This document shows positions 1 to 8,504 of a stretch of 39,690 nt of DNA, piece by piece. A program made the translations under genes and the position numbers. Numbering within the stretch: position 1 is the first letter of the stretch; each line of letters begins with the position of its first letter. The stretch spans positions 1 through 39,690 of the forward strand of contig CAKSJG010000026.1 of NCBI GenBank assembly GCA_934463165.1, given 5' to 3'. Below the pieces are notes generated by a model. It was not told the DNA's origin, made no database searches, and saw only the letters and a list, made by a program, of their open reading frames with translations. Origin of the DNA: an uncultured Clostridia bacterium (GTDB lineage Bacteria > Bacillota > Clostridia > UMGS1810).

Positions 1-33
1 CTTGATTTCCTCAAATTTTTTCGGAAACAAGTC

Positions 34-97
34 TGAATTCCGCCCGAGTTTTAAGGGAACCGATTACATTCGGGCGGAATTCACTCTCAATTTTTTT
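34..97 (+). terminator. Terminator-like hairpin at the left edge
   Basis: A perfect 14 bp inverted repeat (arms 34-47 and 70-83, GAATTCCGCCCGA core, 22 nt loop) is followed six bases later by a run of seven T. This is the layout of an intrinsic terminator for a plus-strand gene ending left of the window. No gene on that side is visible, so the call rests on structure alone. Apart from this hairpin and the repeat at 229-334, I see nothing convincing in bases 1-371. Confidence 0.45.
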
Positions 98-228
98 ATG
101 AAAAAACCGCATGGCGATTTTCAAACAAAAAATGCTCGCATAAAAATTCGTTTTCACAGATTACGAACCATGACAGGCTGCAAACACAATATATTAACAT
201 TGCGCAATGGCATATAACTAACGTGCGA

Positions 229-334
229 GCGGATAGGGTATGCTTTTTATTTTTTGATTGAAAGCGAGTTTCAGCGCCGTTGCGCTGTGTTTGAGCTTTC
301 CAAAAAATCAAAAGTATACCCTATCCGCGATGCC
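229..334. repeat. MITE/REP-like hairpin repeat, copy 1
   Basis: The two ends are inverted copies of each other (GCGGATAGGGTATGCTTTTT at the left, complemented by AAAGTATACCCTATCCGC at the right). The centre also folds: GAAAGC...CAGCG pairs with CGCTG...GCTTTC. The whole ~105 bp can form one long imperfect hairpin. A very similar element lies in the opposite orientation at 39588-39690, and one end recurs at 6430-6450. It encodes no credible protein, so a non-autonomous mobile or REP-type repeat is the best description. Confidence 0.8.
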
Positions 335-371
335 AACAATAATATCCGTCCGGTGAATAATCCGATAAACA

Positions 372-863
372 TTAATTTATTTCATTTATTAACAAATCTC
401 TCTTTTCTATTGCTTTCATAAGTATAACACCGAAAACAATACACGAAATTACTTCGCCGGCAAAAACGGTTGCCGCCATGTACCACCATGCACCGTCAAG
501 ATTATATGCATATTTAAGAACAAAGGGAACTATGATCGTATTTGAAATAACGGGGCCGGTAATTGCAGCGTATTTATTTTTGCGCAAAACACGCGTAAAG
601 ACAGCACCAGAAAGTGTGGCAACTGACCCGAAAATAACATCGGGCAGCGGACTGCCCATAATAAGATTAGACAAAAAACAACCTACGGTGAGCCCCGGAA
701 CGGCACTTTTCATATAAAGCGGAAGAATGCACAGAGCCTCCGAAATCCTGACCTGAACCGCTCCGCTCGCCAGACCGAATACGTTAGAAATAAGTGTGAG
801 CACAACATAAAGTGCAGCAATGCATCCGGCTGTTGTGCAAAATTTCACCTTTAAATTTTTCAT
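372..863 (-). CDS. queT: QueT-family queuosine-precursor transporter
   Basis: This 163-residue, very hydrophobic protein resembles the QueT (COG4708/DUF988) family, the substrate-binding S component of an energy-coupling-factor importer for queuosine precursors such as preQ1. It shows about five to six membrane segments and the family-like segment RISEALCILP, then a Gly/Pro-rich loop (VPGLTVGC). The start has AAGGAG (872-877) at good spacing. It is the last gene of the minus-strand run, 105 bp after the transglycosylase stop, and that gap holds a riboswitch-like leader. The ECF ATPases and T component are not in the window. Family membership is seen; the ligand is inferred from the family. 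Confidence 0.8.
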   Translation of the reverse strand: MKNLKVKFCTTAGCIAALYVVLTLISNVFGLASGAVQVRISEALCILPLYMKSAVPGLTVGCFLSNLIMGSPLPDVIFGSVATLSGAVFTRVLRKNKYAAITGPVISNTIIVPFVLKYAYNLDGAWWYMAATVFAGEVISCIVFGVILMKAIEKRDLLINEIN

Positions 864-871
864 GATTTTAT

Positions 872-942
872 CTCCTTAGTTTTGTTTTTTATAAGAGCGA
901 AAGTATGCCCTCATTTAAGTGAGGATGGTTACGAACTCACTT
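872..942 (-). promoter_or_regulatory. Candidate preQ1-type riboswitch leader of queT
   Basis: Reading the minus strand, a 7 bp stem AAGTGAG/CTCACTT (942-936 with 923-917) closes a 12 nt loop, TTCGTAACCATC, which resembles the GUAACC loop of class I preQ1 aptamers. Further down, an A-rich tail (AAAAAACAAAACTAAGGAG, 890-872) runs into the ribosome binding site, as in preQ1 switches that control translation. Unlike class I, about 26 nt with a weak hairpin separates stem and tail, and I could not establish the pseudoknot pairing. It may be a variant, another preQ1 class, or an ordinary leader. Confidence 0.3.
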
Positions 943-968
943 TATATCCGACAGATAAAGCCGAATAT

Positions 969-1514
969 TTAATTATATAAAAATCTGTAAATTTTTTCTC
1001 TTTTTTTCACCTTCTCCACATATTTTTCGGTTTCGGCAAAAGGTATTGAACCAAGCAGGCTCCGGCTGTTATTGTCATACTCCTTAAGCCACGACGAAAC
1101 ATTACCCTCCCCTGCATTATATGCTGCAAGTGCAAGATCTGTATTCGAACCGAATTTATCGATAAGATATCTGAAATAAGCACATCCGGCAGCAATATTT
1201 TTTTCATGATCGGAAAGATTTTCATCTATGCCGAATTTTTCAATACACCATTCAAATGTTTCATCCTTAATCTGCATAAGCCCCTTTGCATTTTTGCTGC
1301 TTACGGCATCTTTGTCAAAACCGCTTTCAACACTTATTATTGACATTATCAGATACGGGTCAACACTGTTTTTTTTGCTGTATGTATATATAAGATCTTC
1401 ATATTGAAGAGGATAACACATTTTCATTATCGTCGGCGTAAGCATAACCGCAATAATCAGAAAAATCATAATCACGATAAAGCGCGCAAATATTTTGTTA
1501 TTAATAGATGTCAT
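969..1514 (-). CDS. Membrane-anchored lytic transglycosylase (SLT domain)
   Basis: The 181-residue protein has an N-terminal membrane anchor (about residues 9-30) followed by an SLT/lysozyme-like domain (about 40-160). Typical motifs are present: the catalytic glutamate E63 in IISVESGF, then AKGLMQIK and ALAAYNAGEGNV. Such enzymes cleave the MurNAc-GlcNAc bond of peptidoglycan to a 1,6-anhydro product on the outer face of the membrane. Its start overlaps the end of coaE by 14 bp, so the two are translationally coupled. It may act in wall remodelling or germination; the precise role is not visible. Confidence 0.9.
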   Translation of the reverse strand: MTSINNKIFARFIVIMIFLIIAVMLTPTIMKMCYPLQYEDLIYTYSKKNSVDPYLIMSIISVESGFDKDAVSSKNAKGLMQIKDETFEWCIEKFGIDENLSDHEKNIAAGCAYFRYLIDKFGSNTDLALAAYNAGEGNVSSWLKEYDNNSRSLLGSIPFAETEKYVEKVKKREKIYRFLYN

Positions 1515-2124
1515 AATTATTTGTCTTGCCCCGTTTCCGATTTTCTCTTATTATCTCATCAATTATTTCATACGTCCGTCTTTCAAGCTGTGATATATCG
1601 CCGTCATTTCGTATAACAAAGTCACTTCGTGACGTATAATACTCATCGCTTTTTTGGCTTTGTATTCTCTTTTTTGCACTCTCTGCGCTTATACCGTCTC
1701 TTCTTTCTATACGCCTTGCGCGTTTGTCCGCAGGTGCGGTCACACTCACCACAAAATCGCACTTTTTATCAAGCTCAGCTTCAAACAAAAGAGGAGCATC
1801 CAGTAATATTTTTTTATCCCTGTTTTCGGCCATTATTTTTTCTGCTTCTTCAAGTATATATTTATGCGTAATTTTATTTAAAATGCCCAGCTTTGCGGAA
1901 TCTGAAAATACGATTTCACCGAGCTTTTTTCTGATAAGACTGCCATCATCCGCCATAATTGAATTGCCGAAGTACCCGCAAAGCTCCGAAAGGCAGGCAC
2001 TTCCTTTTTCACATACTTTTCTTGACAGCTTGTCAAAATCAATAACCACAAAATTTTTTTCGGCAAATATGCGCGCCGCAGAGCTTTTGCCAGTTCCCGA
2101 ACCGCCCGTAAGTCCTACCGTCAT
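1501..2124 (-). CDS. coaE: Dephospho-CoA kinase
   Basis: CoaE phosphorylates dephospho-CoA with ATP, the last step of coenzyme A synthesis, in the cytoplasm. The protein begins MTVGLTGGSGTGKSS, a P-loop at residues 6-14, and continues with VIDFDKLSRKV and the LLDAPLLFE segment typical of the family. Length from this start is 207 residues, as expected. The reading frame is open 22 codons further upstream, into the end of polA, but AAAGGA lies just before the ATG at 2124, so I chose that start. It follows polA by 19 bp and overlaps the next gene. Confidence 0.93.
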   Translation of the reverse strand: MTVGLTGGSGTGKSSAARIFAEKNFVVIDFDKLSRKVCEKGSACLSELCGYFGNSIMADDGSLIRKKLGEIVFSDSAKLGILNKITHKYILEEAEKIMAENRDKKILLDAPLLFEAELDKKCDFVVSVTAPADKRARRIERRDGISAESAKKRIQSQKSDEYYTSRSDFVIRNDGDISQLERRTYEIIDEIIRENRKRGKTNNYDIY

Positions 2125-2143
2125 ATATTTATCATTCCTTTTT

Positions 2144-4792
2144 TTAATGTGTATCAAACCAGCTTTTTCCCGAATTTGTTTCGGCAACAAGCGGAACTTT
2201 AAGGCTTGCCGCCCGGGTCATACATTCGGTAAGAATAGAGCTGACTTCTTCCTTTTCTTCAGCAGCAGTTTCTATTATCAGTTCGTCATGAACCTGCAGT
2301 ATGAGATGGGATCTCATATTTCTTCTTTTCAGCTCCGAATGAACCTTTACCATCGCTATTTTTATTATATCTGCGGCCGTTCCCTGAATCGGTGTGTTCA
2401 TTGCAACTCTTTCGCCGAATGAACGTGTCATAAAGTTTGAAGAATTAATTTCGGGGATATATCTTCTCCTGCCGAAGAGCGTGGTAACATATCCGTCTTT
2501 TTTTGCCTTTTCAACGGTCGAATCAAGATACTTTTTTACATCGGCAAATTTTTCAAAGTAGCTTTTAATATACGATTTTGCTTCTTTAACGGAAATTCCG
2601 AGATCCTGCGAAAGAGAATATTCTCCCATACCGTAGATTATGCCAAAATTTACGGCTTTTGCACGGGTGCGCAAAAGCGGGGTAACGTCTTTCGAATCAA
2701 CTCCGAAAACTCTTGCAGCCGTGGAAGTGTGGATATCTTCACCGCTGCCGAAGGCATCAATCATTGCGGCATCACCCGACATATGTGCCATAATTCTCAG
2801 TTCTATCTGTGAGTAATCCGCATCCGTGAGAATAAAGTCATCTCCTCCGGCAACAAACATTTTTCGTATCTCTCTTCCCTCTTCGCGCCTCATGGGGATA
2901 TTTTGTAGATTCGGCTCAGATGAACTTATTCTTCCCGTCATTGTGACAGTCTGATTAAATACAGAGTGAATTCTTCCCGTATCGGGATTTATAACCGTAA
3001 GCAAACCGTCTCCGTATGTCGATTTCAGCTTTGCCGCGCGGCGATATTCTATTATGTTCTCTATTATGGGATGCTTACCGAGAAGCTTTTCAAGCACTGC
3101 AGCATCCGTTGAATACCCGGTCTTGGTCTTTTTGATAACCTTTAAACCAAGTTTTTCAAAAAGAATAACCCCGAGCTGCTTTGTGGAGTTAATATTAAAT
3201 TTTTCTCCTGCAAGCTTATATATTTTTTCTTCGTACTCACAGATTTTATCGGTAAGCATTTTTGTAAATTCCGTAAGTCTGTCTTTATCTATTTTAAATC
3301 CGCTTATTTCCATTTCGGCAAGAACGCGTATAAGAGGCAGTTCTATTTCATTTAAAAGCATATCCTGCCCGTCGGATGTAATTTTTTCTTCCTCATATTC
3401 CTTAAGAGCGGCTATAGCACATGTTTCGGACATAATGAATTTTTCAAGTGTATCGGCATCAACTTCAAAAATACTTTTTGCACTTTTGCCGCTGCTGAAA
3501 ACATCCTTTTCGGTAATTATCGGATACGACAGAAAATCTATACATATATCCGAAATCAGATATCCCGATTTTGACGGATTGATAATATATGCAGCTATGC
3601 CTATGTCAAAATAAGACTTGCTGAGATCTATACCGTATTTATCAAGCAATATCATATCGTTTTTGATATCGTCTGTAACCTTAAGAACATCCGGTTCTTC
3701 CATAACATCCTTAAGTACCGATGAAATATCAGAATCCGAAATATCATCCGATCTCATACAAAAATAAACAGTATCTCCCACAATAAACGAAACTGCATCT
3801 ATCTTGTCAGAACCGAAAAGATTGTAAACAAAATCTCCCTCGACAAGAGATACCGCTCCTTTCAGCTCATCTGCAGATGTGATTCTTTTGAAGTTAACAT
3901 CTTTTGTTATATCCGCCGCGCCGCCCGACGAAACCGACTTTAAAAACTCATTAAATTCAAGGTTTATAAAGAGCTCCGTAAGCCTTTCCGTGTTGTACTC
4001 ACGTCTTTCAAAATCCGAAAGCTTCGCCCCAATGTCGACATTTGTATCTATCGTACAAAGTTTTTTGCTCAAAAAAGCAAGGTCTTTTCCCTCTTCAAGT
4101 TTTTTCCGCGCCGCAGGTTTTACAATCGGGTCATCAAGATTTTCATAAAGAGCCTCAATCGATTTAAATTTTTGAATGTATCCGAGAGCTGTTTTCTCGC
4201 CTATTCCCTTAACACCGGGAACATTATCGGAAGTATCTCCCATAAGACCCTTAACATCTATAAATTCATCCGGAGTCACTCCGTATTTTTCAAAAACCGC
4301 ATCCGAATCGTAAATCTCGGTATCGGTAGAACCCATTTTCGTTATTGTAAGATATACGTCTGTAGTGTCCTTTGCAAGCTGAAGATCGTCGCGGTCACCG
4401 GTAAGAATATGACAGGCCACATCTTCTTTTGCACACATCCGGCTGATAGTACCTATGATGTCATCGGCTTCAAAGCCCTCTTTTTCCAAAATACATATAT
4501 TCATAGCCTTAAGAACTTCTTTAAGTACAGGCATCTGCATGCGCAGCTCCTCGGGCATGCCTTTTCTCTGAGCTTTATATTCTTTATACATCTTGTGCCT
4601 GAATGTGGGCGCTTTCAGGTCAAACGCAACGCAAATATAATCAGGCTTTATCAGATCTGTATTTTTAAACATTATTTTTAAAAACCCGTAAATTCCGTTT
4701 GTAAAAAGACCGTGCTTGTTTGTAAGAAGCTTTATGCCGTAAAAAGCACGGTTAACTATACTGTTTCCGTCTATTATAAGCAAATCTTTCAT
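2144..4792 (-). CDS. polA: DNA polymerase I
   Basis: The full-length 882-residue family A polymerase acts in repair and Okazaki fragment maturation. The N-terminal ~290 residues are the 5'-nuclease (TGDRDDLQL, GLMGDTSDNVPGV). The C-terminal half is the polymerase: motif A DYSQIELR at D659, motif B RTRAKAVNFGIIYG at about 708-721, and motif C LQVHDE at about 832-837. The middle region (about 300-480) corresponds to the 3'-5' exonuclease fold, but the acidic DxE motif expected near its start is not there (it reads VYNLFGSD). Proofreading is therefore probably lost, as in the Bacillus enzyme. It follows the PBP gene by 60 bp and precedes coaE by 19 bp. Confidence 0.97.
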   Translation of the reverse strand: MKDLLIIDGNSIVNRAFYGIKLLTNKHGLFTNGIYGFLKIMFKNTDLIKPDYICVAFDLKAPTFRHKMYKEYKAQRKGMPEELRMQMPVLKEVLKAMNICILEKEGFEADDIIGTISRMCAKEDVACHILTGDRDDLQLAKDTTDVYLTITKMGSTDTEIYDSDAVFEKYGVTPDEFIDVKGLMGDTSDNVPGVKGIGEKTALGYIQKFKSIEALYENLDDPIVKPAARKKLEEGKDLAFLSKKLCTIDTNVDIGAKLSDFERREYNTERLTELFINLEFNEFLKSVSSGGAADITKDVNFKRITSADELKGAVSLVEGDFVYNLFGSDKIDAVSFIVGDTVYFCMRSDDISDSDISSVLKDVMEEPDVLKVTDDIKNDMILLDKYGIDLSKSYFDIGIAAYIINPSKSGYLISDICIDFLSYPIITEKDVFSSGKSAKSIFEVDADTLEKFIMSETCAIAALKEYEEEKITSDGQDMLLNEIELPLIRVLAEMEISGFKIDKDRLTEFTKMLTDKICEYEEKIYKLAGEKFNINSTKQLGVILFEKLGLKVIKKTKTGYSTDAAVLEKLLGKHPIIENIIEYRRAAKLKSTYGDGLLTVINPDTGRIHSVFNQTVTMTGRISSSEPNLQNIPMRREEGREIRKMFVAGGDDFILTDADYSQIELRIMAHMSGDAAMIDAFGSGEDIHTSTAARVFGVDSKDVTPLLRTRAKAVNFGIIYGMGEYSLSQDLGISVKEAKSYIKSYFEKFADVKKYLDSTVEKAKKDGYVTTLFGRRRYIPEINSSNFMTRSFGERVAMNTPIQGTAADIIKIAMVKVHSELKRRNMRSHLILQVHDELIIETAAEEKEEVSSILTECMTRAASLKVPLVAETNSGKSWFDTH

Positions 4793-4852
4793 AAGTTCAC
4801 CGCCGATAAATTATTAATTATTTATCAGTATAACACAAATCAGAAAATTTTT

Positions 4853-6361
4853 CTACTGTATAAACGGATAAATTTTATTTATTTCTTCACAAATTTTCAT
4901 AAAAGGTTTCACACAGCTTTCGGCACCGCTTTTTCCGTCCTCACAAAATACAGCCATTGCATACTTCGGATTATCAAAGGGGAAAAATCCGCAAAACCAT
5001 CCGTGAACCATAGGGATTCCGTCTTTGTTTTTCCATCCTGTTTCGGCAGAGCCGGTTTTCCCTGCCACCTTAAAATCTTCATATCCCGAATGTGATGCCG
5101 TACCATCGGTTACGGCAAGGCGCATCATTGAAGCTATCTTGTCTGCGGTTTCTTTGCTTATTACACGCTCCGCACCGTATTTTTTTTCGTTTCTTATACC
5201 CGTATCGGGGGTTTTTGTTTCGGAAACAAGGTTTACTTCCATCCTCTCTCCACCCGATGCAACCGTTGCGGCAAGAAGCGCACATTGAAGCGGCGTTATG
5301 AGAATTTCTCCCTGACCTATGCTTAAGTTTATCGTTTCATATTCGCTGTAAATATCTCTTTCGGGCATAAAGCCTGTTGCTTGTCCGATATCGGGATTTA
5401 AAACCTTTTCGGATATACCGAACTTAAGCGCTGTGTTATACAGATTTTTACCACCGCTGCAAATTCCCGTTTCATAAAATGCACAGTTGCACGATTTGGC
5501 AAATGCCTCCGAAAAAGAAAGCAGACCGTGTCCGTCTGCCTTATTGCATGAAAATGTTTTGCCGTCTCTGCAGACATGACTTCCGCTGCAAAAAAAACGA
5601 ATATTTTTATAATCAGGATTCATTTCAAGAGCGGAAGCCGCAGTTACAATTTTAAAAACACTTCCGGCATTGTAAGCACACAGAGCACGGTTTAACAGTT
5701 CACCGTTTTCCGACGATGAATACAGCGAAATATCCTTTTGGTTGTATGTCGGAGTGCTTGCCATGGCAAGAACATCAAAGTTATTTACATCAAGGATAAC
5801 AGCTGCTCCCTTTGGTATATATTCCGCAAGAACATCCTCAGCAATTTTTTGAATGTGATAGTCAACCGTAAGCTTTACGCTGCGCCCACTGTCATCATCT
5901 GCACCAAATGTTTCCACACTTCCGATAGGTCTGCCGAGACCGTCTACACGGTATTTTACCGAATAAAAACGACCGAAATCAAGAACACTATCATATTTTT
6001 TCTCAACAGCACATACACCGTGCCCGTCAGATGACAGATACCCGAGTATATGACATGCGACCGGAGATGAACCGTATCTGCGCGCCGATTTAAAAGTCGA
6101 CGGTCTTTTTGAATTTGAACTGTATATTTCTCCGTTTTGTCCCACTTTCAGCAAAGCGTTTTCTCTCTTTGTAAAAGAAATCATATTTCTGTCATAAATA
6201 TTACCGCGCAAAACTGCAATATTTTTCGTGACGGTTTGCTGTTTTTCTGCACCGTCATGATATTTTTTCCCGTTTGCAGTATTGATATATATAAGCCTTA
6301 CACCAAGTGCCGCACAAAAAAATATCAAAGATAAGGTCAGGATTTTTATTCTTAATTTCAT
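4853..6361 (-). CDS. Class B penicillin-binding protein (transpeptidase)
   Basis: A peptidoglycan DD-transpeptidase of 502 residues acting outside the membrane. An N-terminal signal anchor (about 5-28) precedes a short dimerisation region (RGNIYDRN at 52-59) and a transpeptidase domain with all three active-site motifs: S234-V-F-K237, S290-C-N292 and K435-T-G437. There is no glycosyltransferase domain and no PASTA repeat, so it is class B and shorter than typical PBP2 or SpoVD. A role in elongation, division or spore cortex cannot be decided from sequence. Nearby spore genes make a sporulation role possible but unproven. Confidence 0.9.
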   Translation of the reverse strand: MKLRIKILTLSLIFFCAALGVRLIYINTANGKKYHDGAEKQQTVTKNIAVLRGNIYDRNMISFTKRENALLKVGQNGEIYSSNSKRPSTFKSARRYGSSPVACHILGYLSSDGHGVCAVEKKYDSVLDFGRFYSVKYRVDGLGRPIGSVETFGADDDSGRSVKLTVDYHIQKIAEDVLAEYIPKGAAVILDVNNFDVLAMASTPTYNQKDISLYSSSENGELLNRALCAYNAGSVFKIVTAASALEMNPDYKNIRFFCSGSHVCRDGKTFSCNKADGHGLLSFSEAFAKSCNCAFYETGICSGGKNLYNTALKFGISEKVLNPDIGQATGFMPERDIYSEYETINLSIGQGEILITPLQCALLAATVASGGERMEVNLVSETKTPDTGIRNEKKYGAERVISKETADKIASMMRLAVTDGTASHSGYEDFKVAGKTGSAETGWKNKDGIPMVHGWFCGFFPFDNPKYAMAVFCEDGKSGAESCVKPFMKICEEINKIYPFIQ

Positions 6362-6372
6362 TTAATATCACA

Positions 6373-6389
6373 CCCAAAATTATTTTGGG
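6373..6389. promoter_or_regulatory. Palindrome covering the PBP ribosome binding site
   Basis: CCCAAAATTATTTTGGG is a perfect 8+8 inverted repeat around one base, 12 bases before the PBP start codon. The best Shine-Dalgarno-like sequence for that gene on the minus strand (GGGTG) shares the GGG of the 3' arm, so the hairpin could mask it. It could equally be an operator. Function is inference. Confidence 0.35.
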
Positions 6390-6429
6390 CAAAATTGAAA
6401 ATTTTATACAATCAGCCGAGCTCGATTAT

Positions 6430-6450
6430 TGTCATCGCGGGTAGGGTATG
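6430..6450. repeat. Fragment of the window-edge hairpin repeat
   Basis: The sequence TCATCGCGGGTAGGGTATGC matches one end of the repeats at 229-334 and 39588-39690 (GCATCGCGG[A/T]TAGGGTATRC). The interior and second end are missing: six bases further right lies the stop codon (6456-6458) of the MBL hydrolase gene. It looks like a solo end or a decayed copy next to a coding region. Confidence 0.55.
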
Positions 6451-6455
6451 CACCG

Positions 6456-7727
6456 CTAAGCTGCCGGATTAACATCGGCATAATACGTCATTCCGTCACT
6501 TTTTATCCTGATACTTCCGGATATGTCGGTCCGGTATACCGATATATTCATCATTTTAAGTCGATCCAAAACCTCAGTTGTCGGGTGACCGTATTTGTTG
6601 TCCTTCCCAACACTTATTACCGCCGTCTTCGGCGAAACAGCATTCAAAAAAAGCTGTGAGCTCGATCCACTGCTGCCATGATGAGCAATTTTAATAATAT
6701 CAGCACGTAAATCAGCGCCCGATTCAACAATATCTTTCTCGGATTTTGAAGTTATGTCTCCCGTGAAAAGAAACGAAATATTATTGTATCTTATCTTTAT
6801 CACGGCCGACATATCATTTGAATCGTCATATGTCTTGCAGGGCGCAAGAATTTGCGCATGGATTCTGCCGTCATTTATTATATCCTCCCCGGCAGCGGCA
6901 TATATGCATTCGCACCCGTTTTCTTCAAGCGCATCAAGCATATTTTCAAAAGTTTTGGTTGTATGTGACTTATTCGGCATAAAAAACTTATCCACATTAA
7001 AATTTTTCAAAATTTCTGCCATTGAACCTATATGATCCGCATCCGGGTGAGTCGCTATAACGTAATTTATCTTTTCATACCCGAGCTTTTTTATGTATTC
7101 CGTTGCGCCGTTGCCGCGCGGCCCCGCGTCAATGAGCATTACCTCACCGCCCGGAAATTCAACAAATTCGCTGTCACCCTGACCGACATCTATATAGTGT
7201 ACCGTAAGAAGATGTTTAAAGAAACTTGTATCCGCATATACATCCCCGTCGGTTATAACTATGATTTTATTATCTGCATCCCAGCTCACGGTGTATGAAA
7301 GCTGCTCCGATATAAACCTTATGGGCATCATGGTTCTTCCATTTATGATTTTAGGCGCAGAATCCGTTGAAGTCTTTTTTCCGTTGACATATACATCATA
7401 AGATCCGATTGTAAATACCATGTTTTTTCCTTTGGCATTAATCGTGACTGTGCTGTCGGATGGATTCCACGACACCACCGCGCCCATGCTCTCCGTTACG
7501 GCACGTACGGGAACAAGCGCCCTGCCGGCTTCTATAATCGGAACGCTTCCCCTGCCCGGGTCAATTTCCTTTTCCGTGTTTGATACCGTCATAATGGGAT
7601 TCCCTATCTGCATAATAACGGAAACCCCGTCCTTATAGGATGACGCACTGCATGAGCTTGAGGAAATCATCAGTGCAATAATAACGAATAACATAAAAAT
7701 TCTTTTGCCGAATAATTTTATTTTCAA
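6456..7727 (-). CDS. Lipoprotein with copper-amine-oxidase-N repeats and ComEC-type MBL hydrolase
   Basis: A 423-residue exported protein. It begins with a signal sequence ending in a lipobox-like SSSC (C26). Next come two copies of the copper amine oxidase N-terminal-like stalk domain (LVPVRAVTESMG and MMPIRFISEQLS, about residues 45-155), a wall-associated module common in Clostridia. The C-terminal part (about 165-420) is a metallo-beta-lactamase fold like the ComEC/Rec2 catalytic domain: YIDVGQGDSEF, ATHPDADHIG, FLFTGDI and IAHHGSSGS. The metal ligands HxDxDH are intact, so hydrolase activity, perhaps on nucleic acid or phosphodiesters, is likely. No channel domain is attached. A TTG start is used, supported by GGAGATG 8 bases upstream. 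Confidence 0.82.
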   Translation of the reverse strand: MKIKLFGKRIFMLFVIIALMISSSSCSASSYKDGVSVIMQIGNPIMTVSNTEKEIDPGRGSVPIIEAGRALVPVRAVTESMGAVVSWNPSDSTVTINAKGKNMVFTIGSYDVYVNGKKTSTDSAPKIINGRTMMPIRFISEQLSYTVSWDADNKIIVITDGDVYADTSFFKHLLTVHYIDVGQGDSEFVEFPGGEVMLIDAGPRGNGATEYIKKLGYEKINYVIATHPDADHIGSMAEILKNFNVDKFFMPNKSHTTKTFENMLDALEENGCECIYAAAGEDIINDGRIHAQILAPCKTYDDSNDMSAVIKIRYNNISFLFTGDITSKSEKDIVESGADLRADIIKIAHHGSSGSSSQLFLNAVSPKTAVISVGKDNKYGHPTTEVLDRLKMMNISVYRTDISGSIRIKSDGMTYYADVNPAA

Positions 7728-7879
7728 TATAATTCATCTCCATGTAATTTTTACAAAAGTCATGCCAATATCTAAAAAACGCTTGAATTTTCAGATTATA
7801 TTTAAGTATATCATGGTTTTTGCAAAGATTCTATCTGCAATATATACAAATTTTGCATATATGATTTTACAAAACATTT

Positions 7880-7910
7880 GCCGCATACCGATAAATATTC
7901 GGTATGCGGC
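7880..7910 (-). terminator. Intrinsic terminator after dpaB
   Basis: A perfect 11 bp inverted repeat, GCCGCATACCG/CGGTATGCGGC, with a 9 nt loop lies just after the dpaB stop codon. On the minus strand it is followed by AAATGTTTTG, a weak T tract. Its strength and position mark the end of the dpaAB transcript. The rest of 7728-7879 is AT-rich with no gene seen. Confidence 0.75.
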
Positions 7911-7919
7911 AGTCAGCAT

Positions 7920-8504
7920 TTAATATACAACTATTTCCGGCTGAATTTGAATACCGTCCAGCGCTGATTTTGCGGTATCACATATTTTTGTCATATCCGC
8001 CACAAGAGAATCAGGCTTTTTCTGCGGCGAATCCTGACCGAAGGGAACAAAGTATACGTTTTTTCGTCCGAGCAAAAGGCCTATATTTTTGGCACTTGCA
8101 CCCAAACCGTCATTTGTTGAAACCGCAATTACAAGCGGACAGTTATTTCTTAAATTAGCCTTAGAGGCCATAGCAACACATGAGTCGGTAATTCCGTTAG
8201 CTATTTTTGATATTGTATTCCCCGTACACGGAGCGACAATCAGCATATCAAGAATATGTTTCGGACCGATCGGTTCCGCACCGCGTATATCATGAATTAT
8301 ATCGCGTCCGCAGATATCCGTAACTCTTTTCTTGAAATCTTCTGCTTTCCCGAAACGCGTATCGCAAGACCAAACTATCTCTGACATTATTGGATAAATA
8401 TCGGCTCCGCTAATTTTCAGGACTTCAAGTTCTTGTATAACCCTCGAAAGGGTGCAAAATGAGCCGGTGAGAGCAAAACCGACCCTTATGCCCTGCAAAT
8501 CCAT
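7920..8504 (-). CDS. dpaB: Dipicolinate synthase subunit B
   Basis: The 194-residue flavoprotein-like subunit of dipicolinate synthase (SpoVFB). With DpaA it makes dipicolinic acid in the mother cell from the lysine-pathway intermediate, for loading into the spore core. The opening GIRVGFALTGSFCT and the core LIVAPCTGNTISKIANGITD are characteristic of the flavodoxin/Dfp-like fold. The start is taken at 8504, where AAAGGATG precedes the ATG; the frame is open a further 9 codons but without a better site. It overlaps the end of dpaA by 19 bp, so the two are coupled, and a strong terminator follows. Confidence 0.93.
   Translation of the reverse strand: MDLQGIRVGFALTGSFCTLSRVIQELEVLKISGADIYPIMSEIVWSCDTRFGKAEDFKKRVTDICGRDIIHDIRGAEPIGPKHILDMLIVAPCTGNTISKIANGITDSCVAMASKANLRNNCPLVIAVSTNDGLGASAKNIGLLLGRKNVYFVPFGQDSPQKKPDSLVADMTKICDTAKSALDGIQIQPEIVVY

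Noticed and set aside
96..311. 71-residue minus-strand open frame at the left edge
   Set aside because: It runs through the hairpin repeat, has no ribosome binding site and an unnatural composition; explained by the repeat.
1724..2422. 232-residue plus-strand open frame
   Set aside because: Lies antisense to coaE and polA, whose proteins are clearly conserved; low-complexity translation.
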